In this document: positions 24,969 to 34,710 of the stretch, piece by piece
Position numbering within the stretch: position 1 is the first letter of the stretch
Layout: the number at the start of each line of letters is the position of its first letter
NCBI GenBank assembly: GCA_019155185.1
Contig: CM032801.1
Coordinates: 18,587,046 to 18,651,045, forward strand
Source: Beaufortia kweichowensis
Lineage: Eukaryota; Chordata; Actinopteri; Cypriniformes; Gastromyzontidae
DNA length: 64,000 bases
Direction: 5' to 3'
The notes under the pieces: generated by a model
The model's database searches: none
The model's input: only the letters and a program-made list of their open reading frames with translations
What the model was told of the DNA's origin: nothing
Translations under genes and position numbers: made by a program

Positions 24969-26485
24969 TGTAGTGATTTGACCATGCCAGATGTTGGGGT
25001 CCTCTAATGGGATCACAGCTATAAACACCAAACTGACAAATTCTTAAGGGGGGTGACTGAAGTGCCTTTTGGCTCCAAGAAGTCTGGGCAGGTGATAACC
25101 CACCGGCCGTTACTTAACTCAGTAGGACAGTTATGGCACCTCTCTGGACTCCCCCAGCAGAATTCACCCCGGTTCTGTCCCTTTTGAGATACTACAGACC
25201 CCTGGAGATTCCAGGGAGGATCAGAGAAACACATTCCAAACACCTCAAAGAGACTCTCTGGGATAATCAGGACTAAAACTGCCCGATTTGTATCTCTTTC
25301 TCTCTCTCTCCCTCAATATATATATATATATATATATGTGTGTGTATATTCCTCCATAATCACGTAATACCCTGTCATAGTTATTGCACGTATTTCAGTG
25401 TAATCAAGGTTTAATTAATGTTTCATGATAGATGTACATGAATGAATGAGTAACATTTGCCTTAATTCATCTCTCTCCCTCGTGTGTGGTATCAAAATGA
25501 TCCACAAATTATTTCTAAATAATGATGCACGGTACATAGTCATGGCGTGCATCATACTCAATTTACCATAAGTTGTGTGTTAGGTGCAAACAGGACGTAA
25601 ACCGTACCTGTGTAAATCACTTGTCACAGAGAAGGACAAAGAGATTTCTCCCCAAGCAACCACGTCCTTTTTCCATTGGTCAAAAGAGTTGACCGGGGGG
25701 TGACCGTTGTGCCTTTAAGACCACCATGCATTGAACAACTCATGCGCATTCAGAAAAACTTGGAACCTCTCCAAAACTTCGTGGGACCTGCCCTTTCTTC
25801 AGGACAGACTTTCCGCAAGCGTTACTTGACAGATTTGACACTTGTCGCGAGAGACTTCACTTTCGCTCACGGGACACTCTCTCTCTCAAGCACCTGGATT
25901 ACGTACAACAGAAACTAATCAATGCAAGTATCCCATCCTTCACCATTCAACTGCGCTAAGAATTGCTTGCCAAAGAGTGAACTTTGTAGAGAAAACCGGT
26001 GGTTGTGTCCTGCTGATTTAATATGCCATTCTTTACTCTTTACTCTAATTTTTCTATGCTTTATCTTGTATGAATGTTAATGTGTATGTGTTTTGTGTTA
26101 GTTAGTCTATGTTGTGTTAATAGCTTAGTCAATAAATATCCGTTTGTATTCATTCATGATTGTCTCTGCTTAATGCTCATAACACATCCCTTAAACTGTG
26201 CGATGCCGTTACCGGCTCTGTAGTATTGCTGTATTGGGCACGGACCGTTATTCATCAAGGCCAGAAGAATAACGCGTTCATTAAAGTTAAAGTTAACACA
26301 GTTGGTTGAACACCGGCGGACGAGTGTTCTAGAGGCCACCAGCTGTTACTTTTACCGTACCAGGTGTAATGCTACGAAATATATATAGTTATTAATCTTG
26401 TCTGTAGGTATTTCCATTTGAGTCACAAATAATTATTCCCTGAAACAGCTCAGTGTTTAAATAACACCGGCCTAGTTTCGCTACA
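24969..26485 (+). mobile_element. Solo LTR (1,517 bp), TSD gtat, copy A of a long-LTR family
   Basis: It begins TGTAGTG and ends GCTACA, with the direct repeat gtat on both sides (24,965-24,968 and 26,486-26,489). It splits the ERV pol/protease region. AATAAA lies at 26,131-26,136. An AT microsatellite at 25,314-25,337 lies in the presumed U3. Two further copies lie at 53,204-53,816 (partial) and 55,071-62,127 (interrupted). No internal region remains. The small ORFs on both strands are not conserved between the copies, so I do not call genes in it. Confidence 0.92.
25314..25347. repeat. (AT)n / (TG)n microsatellite in the long LTR
   Basis: A run of AT dinucleotides is followed by TGTGTGTG. 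The same position in the copies at 53,531 and 55,390 has a much shorter AT run followed by CTATGTGTG or CTATGAGTG. The tract has therefore expanded in this copy. Confidence 0.85.
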
Positions 26486-26559
26486 GTATGGAGGCACTTA
26501 CGGAGCCCCAATCGGCACTCAGAGCTTCCAAATGGAGTACAACAATAACAGTCCCTGCC

Positions 26560-26830
26560 CGCCAAGAGTCTCAGTATGAAGTTCTCTTTAGTATCTGTCA
26601 TTCCCTCCTGGTTCTCTAGAGGACGATAGTGGTCACCACGAGAAACCCATGACCTCTTTGGTGATATCTGTGTTTGGTCAAAGTCAATAGTCAAAGTGGA
26701 AAAAGTGGCCCCAGTGTCCACTAAAAAGTTCAGGCGGTCTTGGTTGACCTCAATGTTCAGCATCGGCTCCGCCATGGCCCTGCTGCGGTCTCTCTGTGAC
26801 TCTCTTTTGTGCAGTTGGTTAAGGAGCAAG
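26560..26830 (-). pseudogene. Aspartic protease of the ERV
   Basis: The minus strand reads LNIEVNQDRLNFLVDTGATF followed by STLTIDFDQ. LVDTGA is the active-site motif of retroviral aspartic proteases, and the preceding strand pattern is typical. The frame runs on through ISPKRSW and ENQEGMTDTKENFILRLLAG, then loses register before the LTR insertion at 26,489. Upstream it is continuous with a zinc-knuckle half, as expected for a gag-pro junction. Confidence 0.85.
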
Positions 26831-26929
26831 CGCTGCATGGGGTGCTGTGTATTCCCCTCGCTCCCTTTGAGGTGCTCTTCCTCGATTGTAGCCCCCTCTC
26901 CCTCTGGAGCTGGGCCAGATGTGTGCTGC

Positions 26930-27060
26930 TGTAGACATTCTTTAGCAAAGTGACCGAGCTTGGCCACAGACGAAACAGTTTCTGCCCTGCCATTCTCCTC
27001 TTCCGTCCCTCATGCCCCCCATAGCTCCCCATGCCTTCCATACCATACCCCACATCTTGC
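26930..27060 (-). pseudogene. Gag nucleocapsid zinc knuckle, frameshifted
   Basis: One frame encodes CFVCGQ and, after a single-base shift, another encodes LGHFAKEC. Together they are the two halves of one CX2CX4HX4C knuckle, so the knuckle is broken in the middle by a 1-base indel. Gly/Arg-rich residues (GRKRRMAG) precede it, as is common in nucleocapsids. The downstream frame leads into the protease. Confidence 0.75.
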
Positions 27061-27176
27061 TGGCCATATGACCTTGGTTGGGCTCTAAATGTTGGACCTC
27101 TTAGTGTAATATGTGCCCTATCCTCCTCCCATTGTGATGTGCGTCTATATCTGGGTGTTGCAATAGCTACTAATTC

Positions 27177-27830
27177 TTATCTTTTCTTTTTTGTGTCATT
27201 TATCTTTTGTCTAGCTTCCCCCAACTGCAGTTTTAATAGTTGTACTTTTAGGTCCTCCAGCTCACAGGCCTTTTCTTGTGCTCTAGTCATGTGGTGCATC
27301 AAATGTCTTTCCCATGTTTGTGTGGTGCTGCCTGGTATATCTGAATTTTCTTTTGGACTACTCTTTACACATTCCTCCGTCCCTTCCATTACTGCAGCTC
27401 TAAACATTTCTTCATGTACCCTCTTTCTATTTCTCTCAACCCTACCTTACTTTACTCTCAAAAAGAAAAATGAAACAAAAACATGAATAATTGCATAAAA
27501 TAGTGTTAAACATGTACACAAGCACTTCTTTTTCGTTCAGCCAAAAGAATGTGGGTGTACCCCTTTGTGCCTCCCATTCTTCTTTACATTTCATTAAATA
27601 TGCTGCTGGCGTCTCCCCCTCTTTGGGAATTAACTTAATGTTGTGAATGGCCCCTAGTGGTGCTGGGAAGTGTTTTCTGATGGCATTACCCAGTCTGGTG
27701 GCTATTGTAAGGCTGGGTGGGAAAAGCCACCCAAATACCACCCACTGGCCCAACGTCGGAGGCCAGTGGTAATGGCGAAGGTTTCAGCGCGCCCGGTCTT
27801 TTCCTGCGCTTATTCTTTACTTTTTATTCC
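27177..27830 (-). pseudogene. Gag capsid region of the ERV
   Basis: Minus-strand fragments read ASDVGPVGGIWVAFPTQP (about 27,770), then IPKEGETPAAYLMKCKEEWE (about 27,600), then a helical, charged stretch with ACELEDLKVQLLKLQLGEAR (about 27,250). The second resembles the C-terminal capsid homology region of gamma/epsilon-type retroviral Gag. Register changes separate the parts. The region ends at an inserted, repeat-bearing block to its right. Confidence 0.7.
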
Positions 27831-28021
27831 TCAATTTTATCTGACTCCAAAAGATAAAACCTTGTAAAGGTTAAGTTAAGATTCTTAAATTTAGATAAAT
27901 GTTTTATCATTCTATTCAACTCACTATTTATTATTGGACTTGTACACCAAGGTTCTCTATTGTTGCATAGGGTCCTTTCAGACCCGGCCGTAAAGGGCCC
28001 ACGATCACAAACTCGACAGTA

Positions 28022-28418
28022 TAACCAGAGGTTATGGCTAAAGCAATTTAACAATGTAGCTCCCGCTTACTATTATTAAAAGGTACCCATGTAGCCCCAT
28101 ACAATCACCTATATAACAACTTAGTTCAAAGCTTAAACATTAATCTGAGGTTATGGCCAGCTCCGTAAGGGATTTGATCTGAACCCATATAGTTATTAAT
28201 CTATACATAATAACTACATAACAACTTAATTAAAGTACAGACAATGACCAGAGGTTATGACTACCACCCATGATAGCCCCATATAGGATCTCCGATTGAA
28301 TAACAACTTAGTTAAAGTTAAGTTCTTTTAGATAATCAGAGGTTATGGCTAAAGCAATTTAACAATGTAGCTCCCAGCTTATTATTAAACGGTACCCATG
28401 TAGCCCCATACAATCAAA
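28022..28418 (-). repeat. Degenerate tandem repeat, about 95-125-bp unit, four copies
   Basis: The unit carries agaggttatgg, tagccccatac and aacaacttagtta. Copies start near 28,024, 28,148, 28,246 and 28,340. The first and last are the most alike, sharing the gctaaagcaatttaacaatg stretch and the following ggtacccatgtagccccat. The block directly adjoins a 32-bp minisatellite. Confidence 0.75.
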
Positions 28419-28610
28419 CTCTTCTCTGCCTAAACAGAGGATACACAAAACTCTTCTCTGCCTAAACAGAGGATACACAAAACTCTTCGCTGACTAAACA
28501 GAGGATACACAAAACTCTTCGCTGACTAAACAGAGGATACACAAAACTCTTCTCTGCCTAAACAGAGGATACACAAAACTCTTCGCTGACTAAACAGAGG
28601 ATACACAAAA
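28419..28610. repeat. 32-bp minisatellite, six copies
   Basis: CTCTTCTCTGCCTAAACAGA and its one-step variant (ctcttcgctgactaaacaga) recur exactly every 32 bases, at 28,419, 28,451, 28,483, 28,515, 28,547 and 28,579. The two variants alternate in blocks, which shows that the array grew by duplication of short groups. Confidence 0.95.
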
Positions 28611-28870
28611 TCCGACTGCATAACAACTTAATTATTTCAATATACTTAACCCTGGTCGTAGTATTGCGGTAACACGGATGCATCATAGTCTACTAAGCCA
28701 ATAATTCAGAGTATTTAGAATGGATACAAACATAACAATTTATTAAACAGGTAAACGACAGCAATGATTCAATATCTAATTCAAACAATTTAGTAAAGTG
28801 ATCAATTCAATGTAAAACAGGCAATAATGCAGAAGATGAGAGAATTTAGAAATGTTTACCTGACAAACAA

Positions 28871-29080
28871 AACTACACACAGCAACTGTGCGGGAAATCC
28901 GTTTACAGACTCCAACTATAAGAACTACGCACAGCGAATGTGCGGGAGATCCGTTTACGGACTCCGACTATAAGAACTACGCACAGCGAATGTGCGGGAG
29001 ATCCGTTTACGGACTCCGACTATAAGAACTACGCACAGCGAATGTGCGGGAGATCCGTTTACAGACTCCCAGAACCTTTT
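28871..29080. repeat. 52-bp minisatellite, four copies, each with a small hairpin
   Basis: The unit starts aactacgcacagcgaatgtg and repeats at 28,871, 28,923, 28,975 and 29,027. Copies 2 and 3 are identical. Each of copies 2-4 contains CGCACA-gcgaa-TGTGCG, a 6-bp inverted repeat. Confidence 0.95.
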
Positions 29081-29509
29081 GCTTGCTTCCCTTAAATACC
29101 CAAATCAAAGTATACTTCCTCCAAATGGAGATGTAATTTACATAGAAAAGACTCTGAACCTGATCAGGCCCAAATGGCCATTTCCATGAAAGAGCCCAGG
29201 AAGGGATCTTTGAGCTGAGGGGAAGTAGATGAAGAGAGGGGGAGAAAGAGACAGATGTGAGGGTGTGAGTTCGCAATCAGCATTCTTTGAGGTGTGCTAT
29301 TTGAGATGGGGGACGCTAAACTCTGAGGGGAACTCAATATGTTGTAAAGAGTCCTTTGTTCCCCAGGATGTGATGTCCTGTTGGTTTGGACATCTTGGCA
29401 CCAGTCTTACACTATTGTCCCATAAGGGACTGGCTTGTGTTTGTGTTAGCATCGTGTTATATTTCTGCTAGTTGCCCTGCTGATGCTACTTGACCCAACA
29501 AAGCTCTCA

Positions 29510-29895
29510 TTAAAGCTCTCTCTATTGCTAATCTATGTCCTTGAGTCAGAGTTAAAACTTTTACACTAGTTACTAAAAATGCCTCTCTCATCCGTCTGTC
29601 TGCTCGCTACAGTTCTTGTTACCAACTTTCAGCATCATCCTCTTGCAATTTTAACATTAAACAATTCAGCCTGCAAGCTGCTGCGCTGCTGTGCTCCCCC
29701 TCCCCTCTCGTATGGAGGTGGGGCAGAGGGCTCAACTCTAGACCACTCCTTCTTTCTCAGAGGCATTGCTTCCTGTGCCTTCTCTCGCTGCTTCCGCTTT
29801 TTCTCATTCAACTTCTGCTCCTTGACACGCTCAAGTGCTGCTGAAGCCAACGCAATTGTATGCCACAATCTGAATTTACTATTTGCATCTTTCAC
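29510..29895 (-). pseudogene. Gag matrix/late-domain region of the ERV
   Basis: An 86-residue frame begins with a basic coil (AALERVKEQKLNEKKRKQRE) and then shows PSAPPPYERGG. PSAP and PPPY are the two retroviral late-budding motifs (Tsg101 and Nedd4-type ligase ligands), here overlapping at 29,710-29,730. After a stop, another frame continues with SVKVLTLTQGHRLAIERAL down to about 29,510. The position between the leader and the capsid fits matrix/p12-like Gag. Stops make it non-functional. Confidence 0.8.
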
Positions 29896-31655
29896 CTCTT
29901 TTTAATCTCACCTTTGGTTTTCAATTACTCTCAACTACTTTTTCTCAGCCAGCGCTTAATTTCCCTGTCCATTTTTTCTCAAATTTGTCTCTGAAGAATG
30001 ATATCCAACAACCCCTGAAACATCATACATGGACTCTAGTTGTTTTCTCAGTTTCTCTTTTTTTGGGCTCAGTGCCACTCACACATGAGCTACAGCTGCC
30101 TCTCAGACTGTAGTTTTAATTCTTTTTTGGACCACATGTCCCATACTCCTCACACTCTCTATCAAATTGTTATGTTATTTGTCTTATTTATCAATTACTA
30201 CTGTTATGTATTATTATTTTATTATTATTATTAATATTTAAATCGAATTCCTTGACCTGGGTGACAAAGTTATAATCTGGCTTTCACAAAACTTTTCAGT
30301 ACCGATCGCCACTAATATCATCTCCTTTTATTTGACAGCACTCAATCTGACTCCCTCTTCCTCACAAAAATGATTTTACTGTCTTACCATATTCTTTTAA
30401 TCCTAAACACTCTCTTTGTTTTTAATTATACTAGTATTTCCTCTTTTACCCACTCTTTTACAATTTTTCCTTTTTTCTGTGTTGTACACTGTTACAAAAT
30501 TACACTTTATTATTTATTTGTGACTACCCCTTTTATTTTTAAACCCCCTATTAAAATTACCCCTTCAATTCAATCACAGCCCTGTTCATGAAACAACAAA
30601 TAACTTAACTACTTTAAACATGTCACTGCACATGAAACAACAAAACGAGAATTTTCTCCTTTACTTCACTTCAGCAAATATATGCTTGTATAAATCATTC
30701 AACAGTAAACCATGTACTTCGTAATTTTCGTTAGTTATTTTCTTTTCATTTTTACCACTCTCTTATTGTCATATAAAATTTGCCTCCTTTTGTTACTTTT
30801 ATTTCTACTTATTTCAACCTTATGTTTTACCGCACAATTTGACTCACTTTGTTCTGTATCAGTACAACCAAATGAAATGAAATACTTGCTTTTGTTCTTT
30901 ACTAGATTTTCTCTTAAAAATATATTTAATACCCAATACTATTCAACAACGAACACAAATGCATTCTTCATATGTTCATAGATCTGATTTACTGTTCAAC
31001 AATGTCCCTCCATTATCTTTTCCTCCTTACAATACACACTCTGTATTCTCTTTATCACAATATACACTTTTTTCTTTATTTTTATCTTAATTCTCTTTAT
31101 AACTTGTCTCTTTTTCTCTTTATTCTCTTTTATCTCTTTATTCTCTTATCTTAATCATCCGTACCTCTTTATACGGGATCCCAAATATCTTATGTCTCTT
31201 GTGTGACGTTTAACTCTTCATAATCATTAATCATCCATTACCATCCATACGGGGTCCCTCAAAAACTATTATTAGTCTCCTGCATACACTAATCGCAGGG
31301 CTATTCTTAGTCTTCCGCATTCACTAATCGCAGGTTTTTTCTGGGAGTAAAGCCACGCTCCCGGGGCTCATGATCAGCAATTTCGATCAATCGTCAGCAA
31401 TACGGGGTCCCAACCGTCAGGCTCCTTTGTTCATCACGACTCAGTCGTGGATCCCTTTAAAAAACAATTATTTTTCTCCCATGACTAGTTCATGGAGACA
31501 TCTTCATTACCATTTTGCCTACCGTTTACTCGTCACACTCAACCTATTTCCTACCAGTTTCAAACTCTTTCAAGACGTGGGAATACCTTTAATTTTGTGA
31601 GCCGGCTCTTGATGTCAGAAAAAGTCCGTCCGTTGTCCAGTCTCCTCCTTTTTTC
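29896..31655 (-). other. ERV leader region, A-rich on the coding strand
   Basis: About 1.7 kb lies between gag and the primer site. It is strongly T-rich on the plus strand, and the many small plus-strand ORFs here are low-complexity Phe/Leu/Ser runs that I reject as genes. Near the primer site there are two roughly 40-base direct repeats sharing cactaatcgcagg (31,276-31,335) and a perfect short hairpin CACGAC-tca-GTCGTG (31,436-31,450). Both fit a structured leader. The region is longer than usual and may hide an insertion. Confidence 0.5.
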
Positions 31656-31659
31656 CCAA

Positions 31660-31677
31660 ATCACGTCGGGGTCACCA
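31660..31677 (-). promoter_or_regulatory. Primer binding site complementary to tRNA-Trp
   Basis: The minus strand reads TGGTGACCCCGACGTGAT, exactly complementary to the 3' end of vertebrate tRNA-Trp including CCA. It lies 3 bases inside the LTR end (ACAACA at 31,681). The same primer is used by avian leukosis-type retroviruses (established knowledge). This fixes the element's orientation and the 5' LTR boundary. Confidence 0.93.
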
Positions 31678-31680
31678 AAT

Positions 31681-31813
31681 TGTTGTACATGGCATTTAAT
31701 TCCTCAAGTCAAGTTCGTTTATTCAGACTTTTTTCAAGGTTAAGACACATAGTCGAAGCACTTCGACCTAAGATAGAATACTCTATATACTGTTATACCG
31801 GTCCTTCTCCCTC
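31681..31813 (-). mobile_element. 5' LTR of the ERV (truncated or internally deleted)
   Basis: On the minus strand it ends ATGCCATGTACAACA next to the primer site, preceded by GAATAAACGAACTTGACTTG. It shares GGACCGG and CTATCTTAGGTC with the LTR at 22,490-23,186 but is only 133 bases long. The middle is deleted, and the upstream part is cut by satellite DNA that starts at 31,814. Confidence 0.85.
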
Positions 31814-34710
31814 CCTTCTGAGCGTTTCTCATCCAGAGCTGCTATAGCACTGAAACTGAAACTAGATATTAGCACTAAAACTGCTTGCAATACATGTTTT
31901 CTGAAGGGATCAGTGATATACTCACTAATTCCAATAAAAACAGCAGGTTTGGATTCAAAATGCATTTACATAATACATTCCATTAAATCGCTAGTATAAA
32001 GAGTAGTGACTCTTTAGCACTAAAACAGCTAAGAAAACATTTTTCTTTACCATTACATGATTCTGTAAATGTTTCCATAAAGACTTGTATCCCGTGAACA
32101 AAGCGGAGTTTCTGAGCGTTTCTCTTCCAGAGCTGCTTATCAGCACTGAAACGGCTTGCAATACATCTTTTCTGACTAGATCAGTAATATACCAACTAAT
32201 TTCATCAAAAACAGCATATTTGGATGCAAAATACATTCACATAATACATTGCACGAAATCGCTAGTCATTTTTCATTAGCTCTAAAACTGCTTAGAAAAA
32301 ATCTTTTCTTTACATTTACATGATTCTGTAAATGATTCCATAAAGAACTGTATCTTGTTACTAAAGAGGAGTTTCTGAGCGTTTCTTATCCAGAGCTGCT
32401 TATTAGCACTTAAACTGCTTACAATACATGTTATCTAACCAGATCAGTACTATACTCACTAATTTCAATAAAAAAGCAGGTTTGAATGCAAAATGCATTC
32501 ACATTATACATTCTATGAAATCGCTAGTCACTACTCATTAGCACTAAAACAGCTTAGAAAACATGTTTTCTTTACAATTACATGATTGTGTAAATGATTC
32601 CACAAGGAACTGTATGCTGTGAACGAAGCGGAGTTTCTGAGTGTTTCTCATCCAGAGCTTCTTATTTAGCACTGAAACTGCTTGCAATATATGTTTTCTG
32701 ACATGATCAGTAATATACTCACTAATTTAAAAAACACCCAGCAGGTTTGGATGCAAAGTGCATTAACATGATACATTCGATGAAATCGCTAGTCTCTTCT
32801 CATTAGCACTACAACAGCTTAGAAAACATGTTTTCTTTACAATTACATGATTCTTTAAATGTTTCCACAAAGAACTCGTTCCCGTGAGCAAAGCAGAGTT
32901 TCTGAGCGTTTTTCATCCAGAGCTTCATATTATCACTGAAACTGCGTACAATACATGTTTTCTGACCAGATCAGTAATATACTTACTAATTTCAATAAAA
33001 ACAGCAGGTTTGAATGCAAAATGCATTCACATGATACATTCAATGAAATCGCTAGTCACTTCTCATCAGCAGTAACTTTGCTTAAGAAAACATGTTTTAT
33101 TTTCAATTACATGATTCTTTAAATGTTTCCAAAAAGAACTGTATCCTGTTACTAAAGAGGAGTTTCTGAGCGTTTCTCATCCAGAGCTGCTTATTAGCAC
33201 TTAACCTGCTTACAATACGTTTTCTGATCAGATCAGTATTATGCTCACTAATTTCAATGAAAACAGCAGGTTTGGATGCAAAATGCATTAACATGATGAT
33301 ACATTCCATGAAATCGCTAGTCACTTCTCATTAGCAGTACTGTTTCCTGTGAGCAAAGCAGAGTTTCTGAAAGTTTTTCATCCAGAGCTTCATATTAGCA
33401 CTGAAATTGCGTACAATACATGTTTTCTGACCAGATCAGTAATATACTTACTAATTTCAATAAAAAGAAATTGCTTATTAGCACTTAAACTGCTTACAAT
33501 TTATGTTTTCTGCTGCTTATTTGTACTGAAACTGCTTGCAATACATGTTTTCTGACTACATCAATAATATACTCACTAGTTTCAATGAAAACACCAGGTT
33601 TGGATGAAAAATTCATTCAAATACTACATTCTTGTTATATTCACAGACAACTGTGCAGTGTCAATGAAATCGCTAGTCACTACTCTTTATCACTAAACTT
33701 GCTTGGAAAACATGATTTCTTTACATTTAGTTGATTCTGTGAATGATTTTATAAAGATTTGTACTCTATGATCCAAAATGTTCATTATGAGGGATTCTCT
33801 TCCAGAGCTGCTTATTAGCACTAAAACTGCTTGCAAAACATGTTTTCTTTACAATTCCATGATTCTGTAAATGTTTTTTATTAAGATCTGTATTCTATCA
33901 CCCAGAGTGTTGTTTGGGGAGGTTTCTCTTCCATATCTGTTTAATAGTTCTGAATCTGTTTGCAAATTTTCTGATTTTATCAATAATATATTCATTCATT
34001 TCAATAACAACACTAGGCTTGGATGAAAAATGCATTCACATACAACATTTCTGATTTTATCAATAATATATTCACTAATTTCAATAACAACACCAGGTTT
34101 GGATGAAAAATGCATTCACATACAACATTCTTGTTTTACTCACAGACAACTGCCCAGTGTCAATGAAATCGCTAGTCAAAACATCCACTTGGGAACATGT
34201 TTCCTTTACAATTCCATGATTCTGTTAATATTTTTATAAAGATCTGTACTCTATGACCCAGAATGTTGTTTATGAGGGTCTCTCTGGAAGCAGAGCTGCT
34301 TGCAAAACATGTTTTCTGACTACATCAATAATATACTCTCTAATTTCATTAAAAACGGCAGGTTTGTTTGCAAAATACATTTACATGGTAAAATATTTTT
34401 GTATTCAAAGACAACTGCGCAACGTCAATGAAATCGCTAGTCACACACTAAGTTGCTTTGAAAGCATGTTTTCTTTACAATTTCATGATTCTGTATTCTA
34501 GCACCCAGAGTGTAGTTTGGGGAGGGTTCTGCTTGCAAAACATGTTTTCTGACTACATCAATAATATACTCACTAGTTTCAATGAAAACACCAGGTTTGG
34601 ATGAAAAATGCATTCACAAACAACATTCTTGTTTTATTCACGGACAACTGTGCAGTGTCAATCAAATCACTAGTCACTACTCGTTATCACTAAAGTTGCT
34701 TGGAAAACAT
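31814..34710. repeat. Second satellite block, more divergent
   Basis: The first bases, ttctgagcgtttctcatcca, are satellite. Monomers like those in 1-20,283 continue to about 33,570. From there to 34,710 a variant appears that carries an extra segment with tcacagacaactg and tgtcaatgaaatcgctagtc between the two usual boxes. The extra segment recurs at about 33,640, 34,140, 34,410 and 34,640. Divergence from the main array is visibly higher. ORFs are again repeat by-products. Confidence 0.93.

Larger units (their letters stand above)
27863..29500 (-). mobile_element. LTR-like insertion between Gag pieces (boundaries unresolved)
   Basis: This stretch separates the Gag late-domain piece from the capsid piece. 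It is rich in tandem repeats and has a minus-strand AATAAA (plus-strand tttatt at 28,738). Its right part ends CCCAACA at 29,502 and so reads TGTTGGG on the minus strand, a plausible LTR start. I could not find a matching target duplication or a certain left end. It may alternatively be expanded proviral sequence. Confidence 0.4.
23187..31813 (-). mobile_element. Decayed endogenous retrovirus-like element, minus strand
   Basis: Reading right to left there is an LTR (31,813-31,681), an 18-nt primer site (31,677-31,660), and a leader of about 1.7 kb. Gag pieces follow (29,895-29,510 and 27,830-26,930), then protease (26,760-26,560), pol (24,968-24,000), RNase H (23,810-23,540) and an integrase end (23,478-23,386). 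Every domain is broken by stops, frameshifts or deletions, and I saw no env. A solo LTR (24,969-26,485) and a minisatellite-bearing block (27,863-29,500) interrupt it. The gene order, primer site and late-domain motif fit a retrovirus-like ERV and not a Ty3/gypsy element. It ends against satellite DNA at 31,814. Confidence 0.85.

Noticed and set aside
25676..26054. Small plus-strand ORFs in the long LTR as an accessory gene
   Set aside because: The corresponding frame is not preserved in the copy at 55,728-56,054 (different frames and stops), so there is no sign of selection.
28419..29080. CRISPR-like short direct repeats of 32 and 52 bp
   Set aside because: Units are contiguous without spacers, so they are minisatellites inside an LTR-like block.
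29883..31154. Series of plus-strand ORFs rich in Phe, Leu and Ser that look like membrane proteins
   Set aside because: They are produced by T-rich sequence antisense to the ERV leader, overlap each other, and have no domain or splice context.
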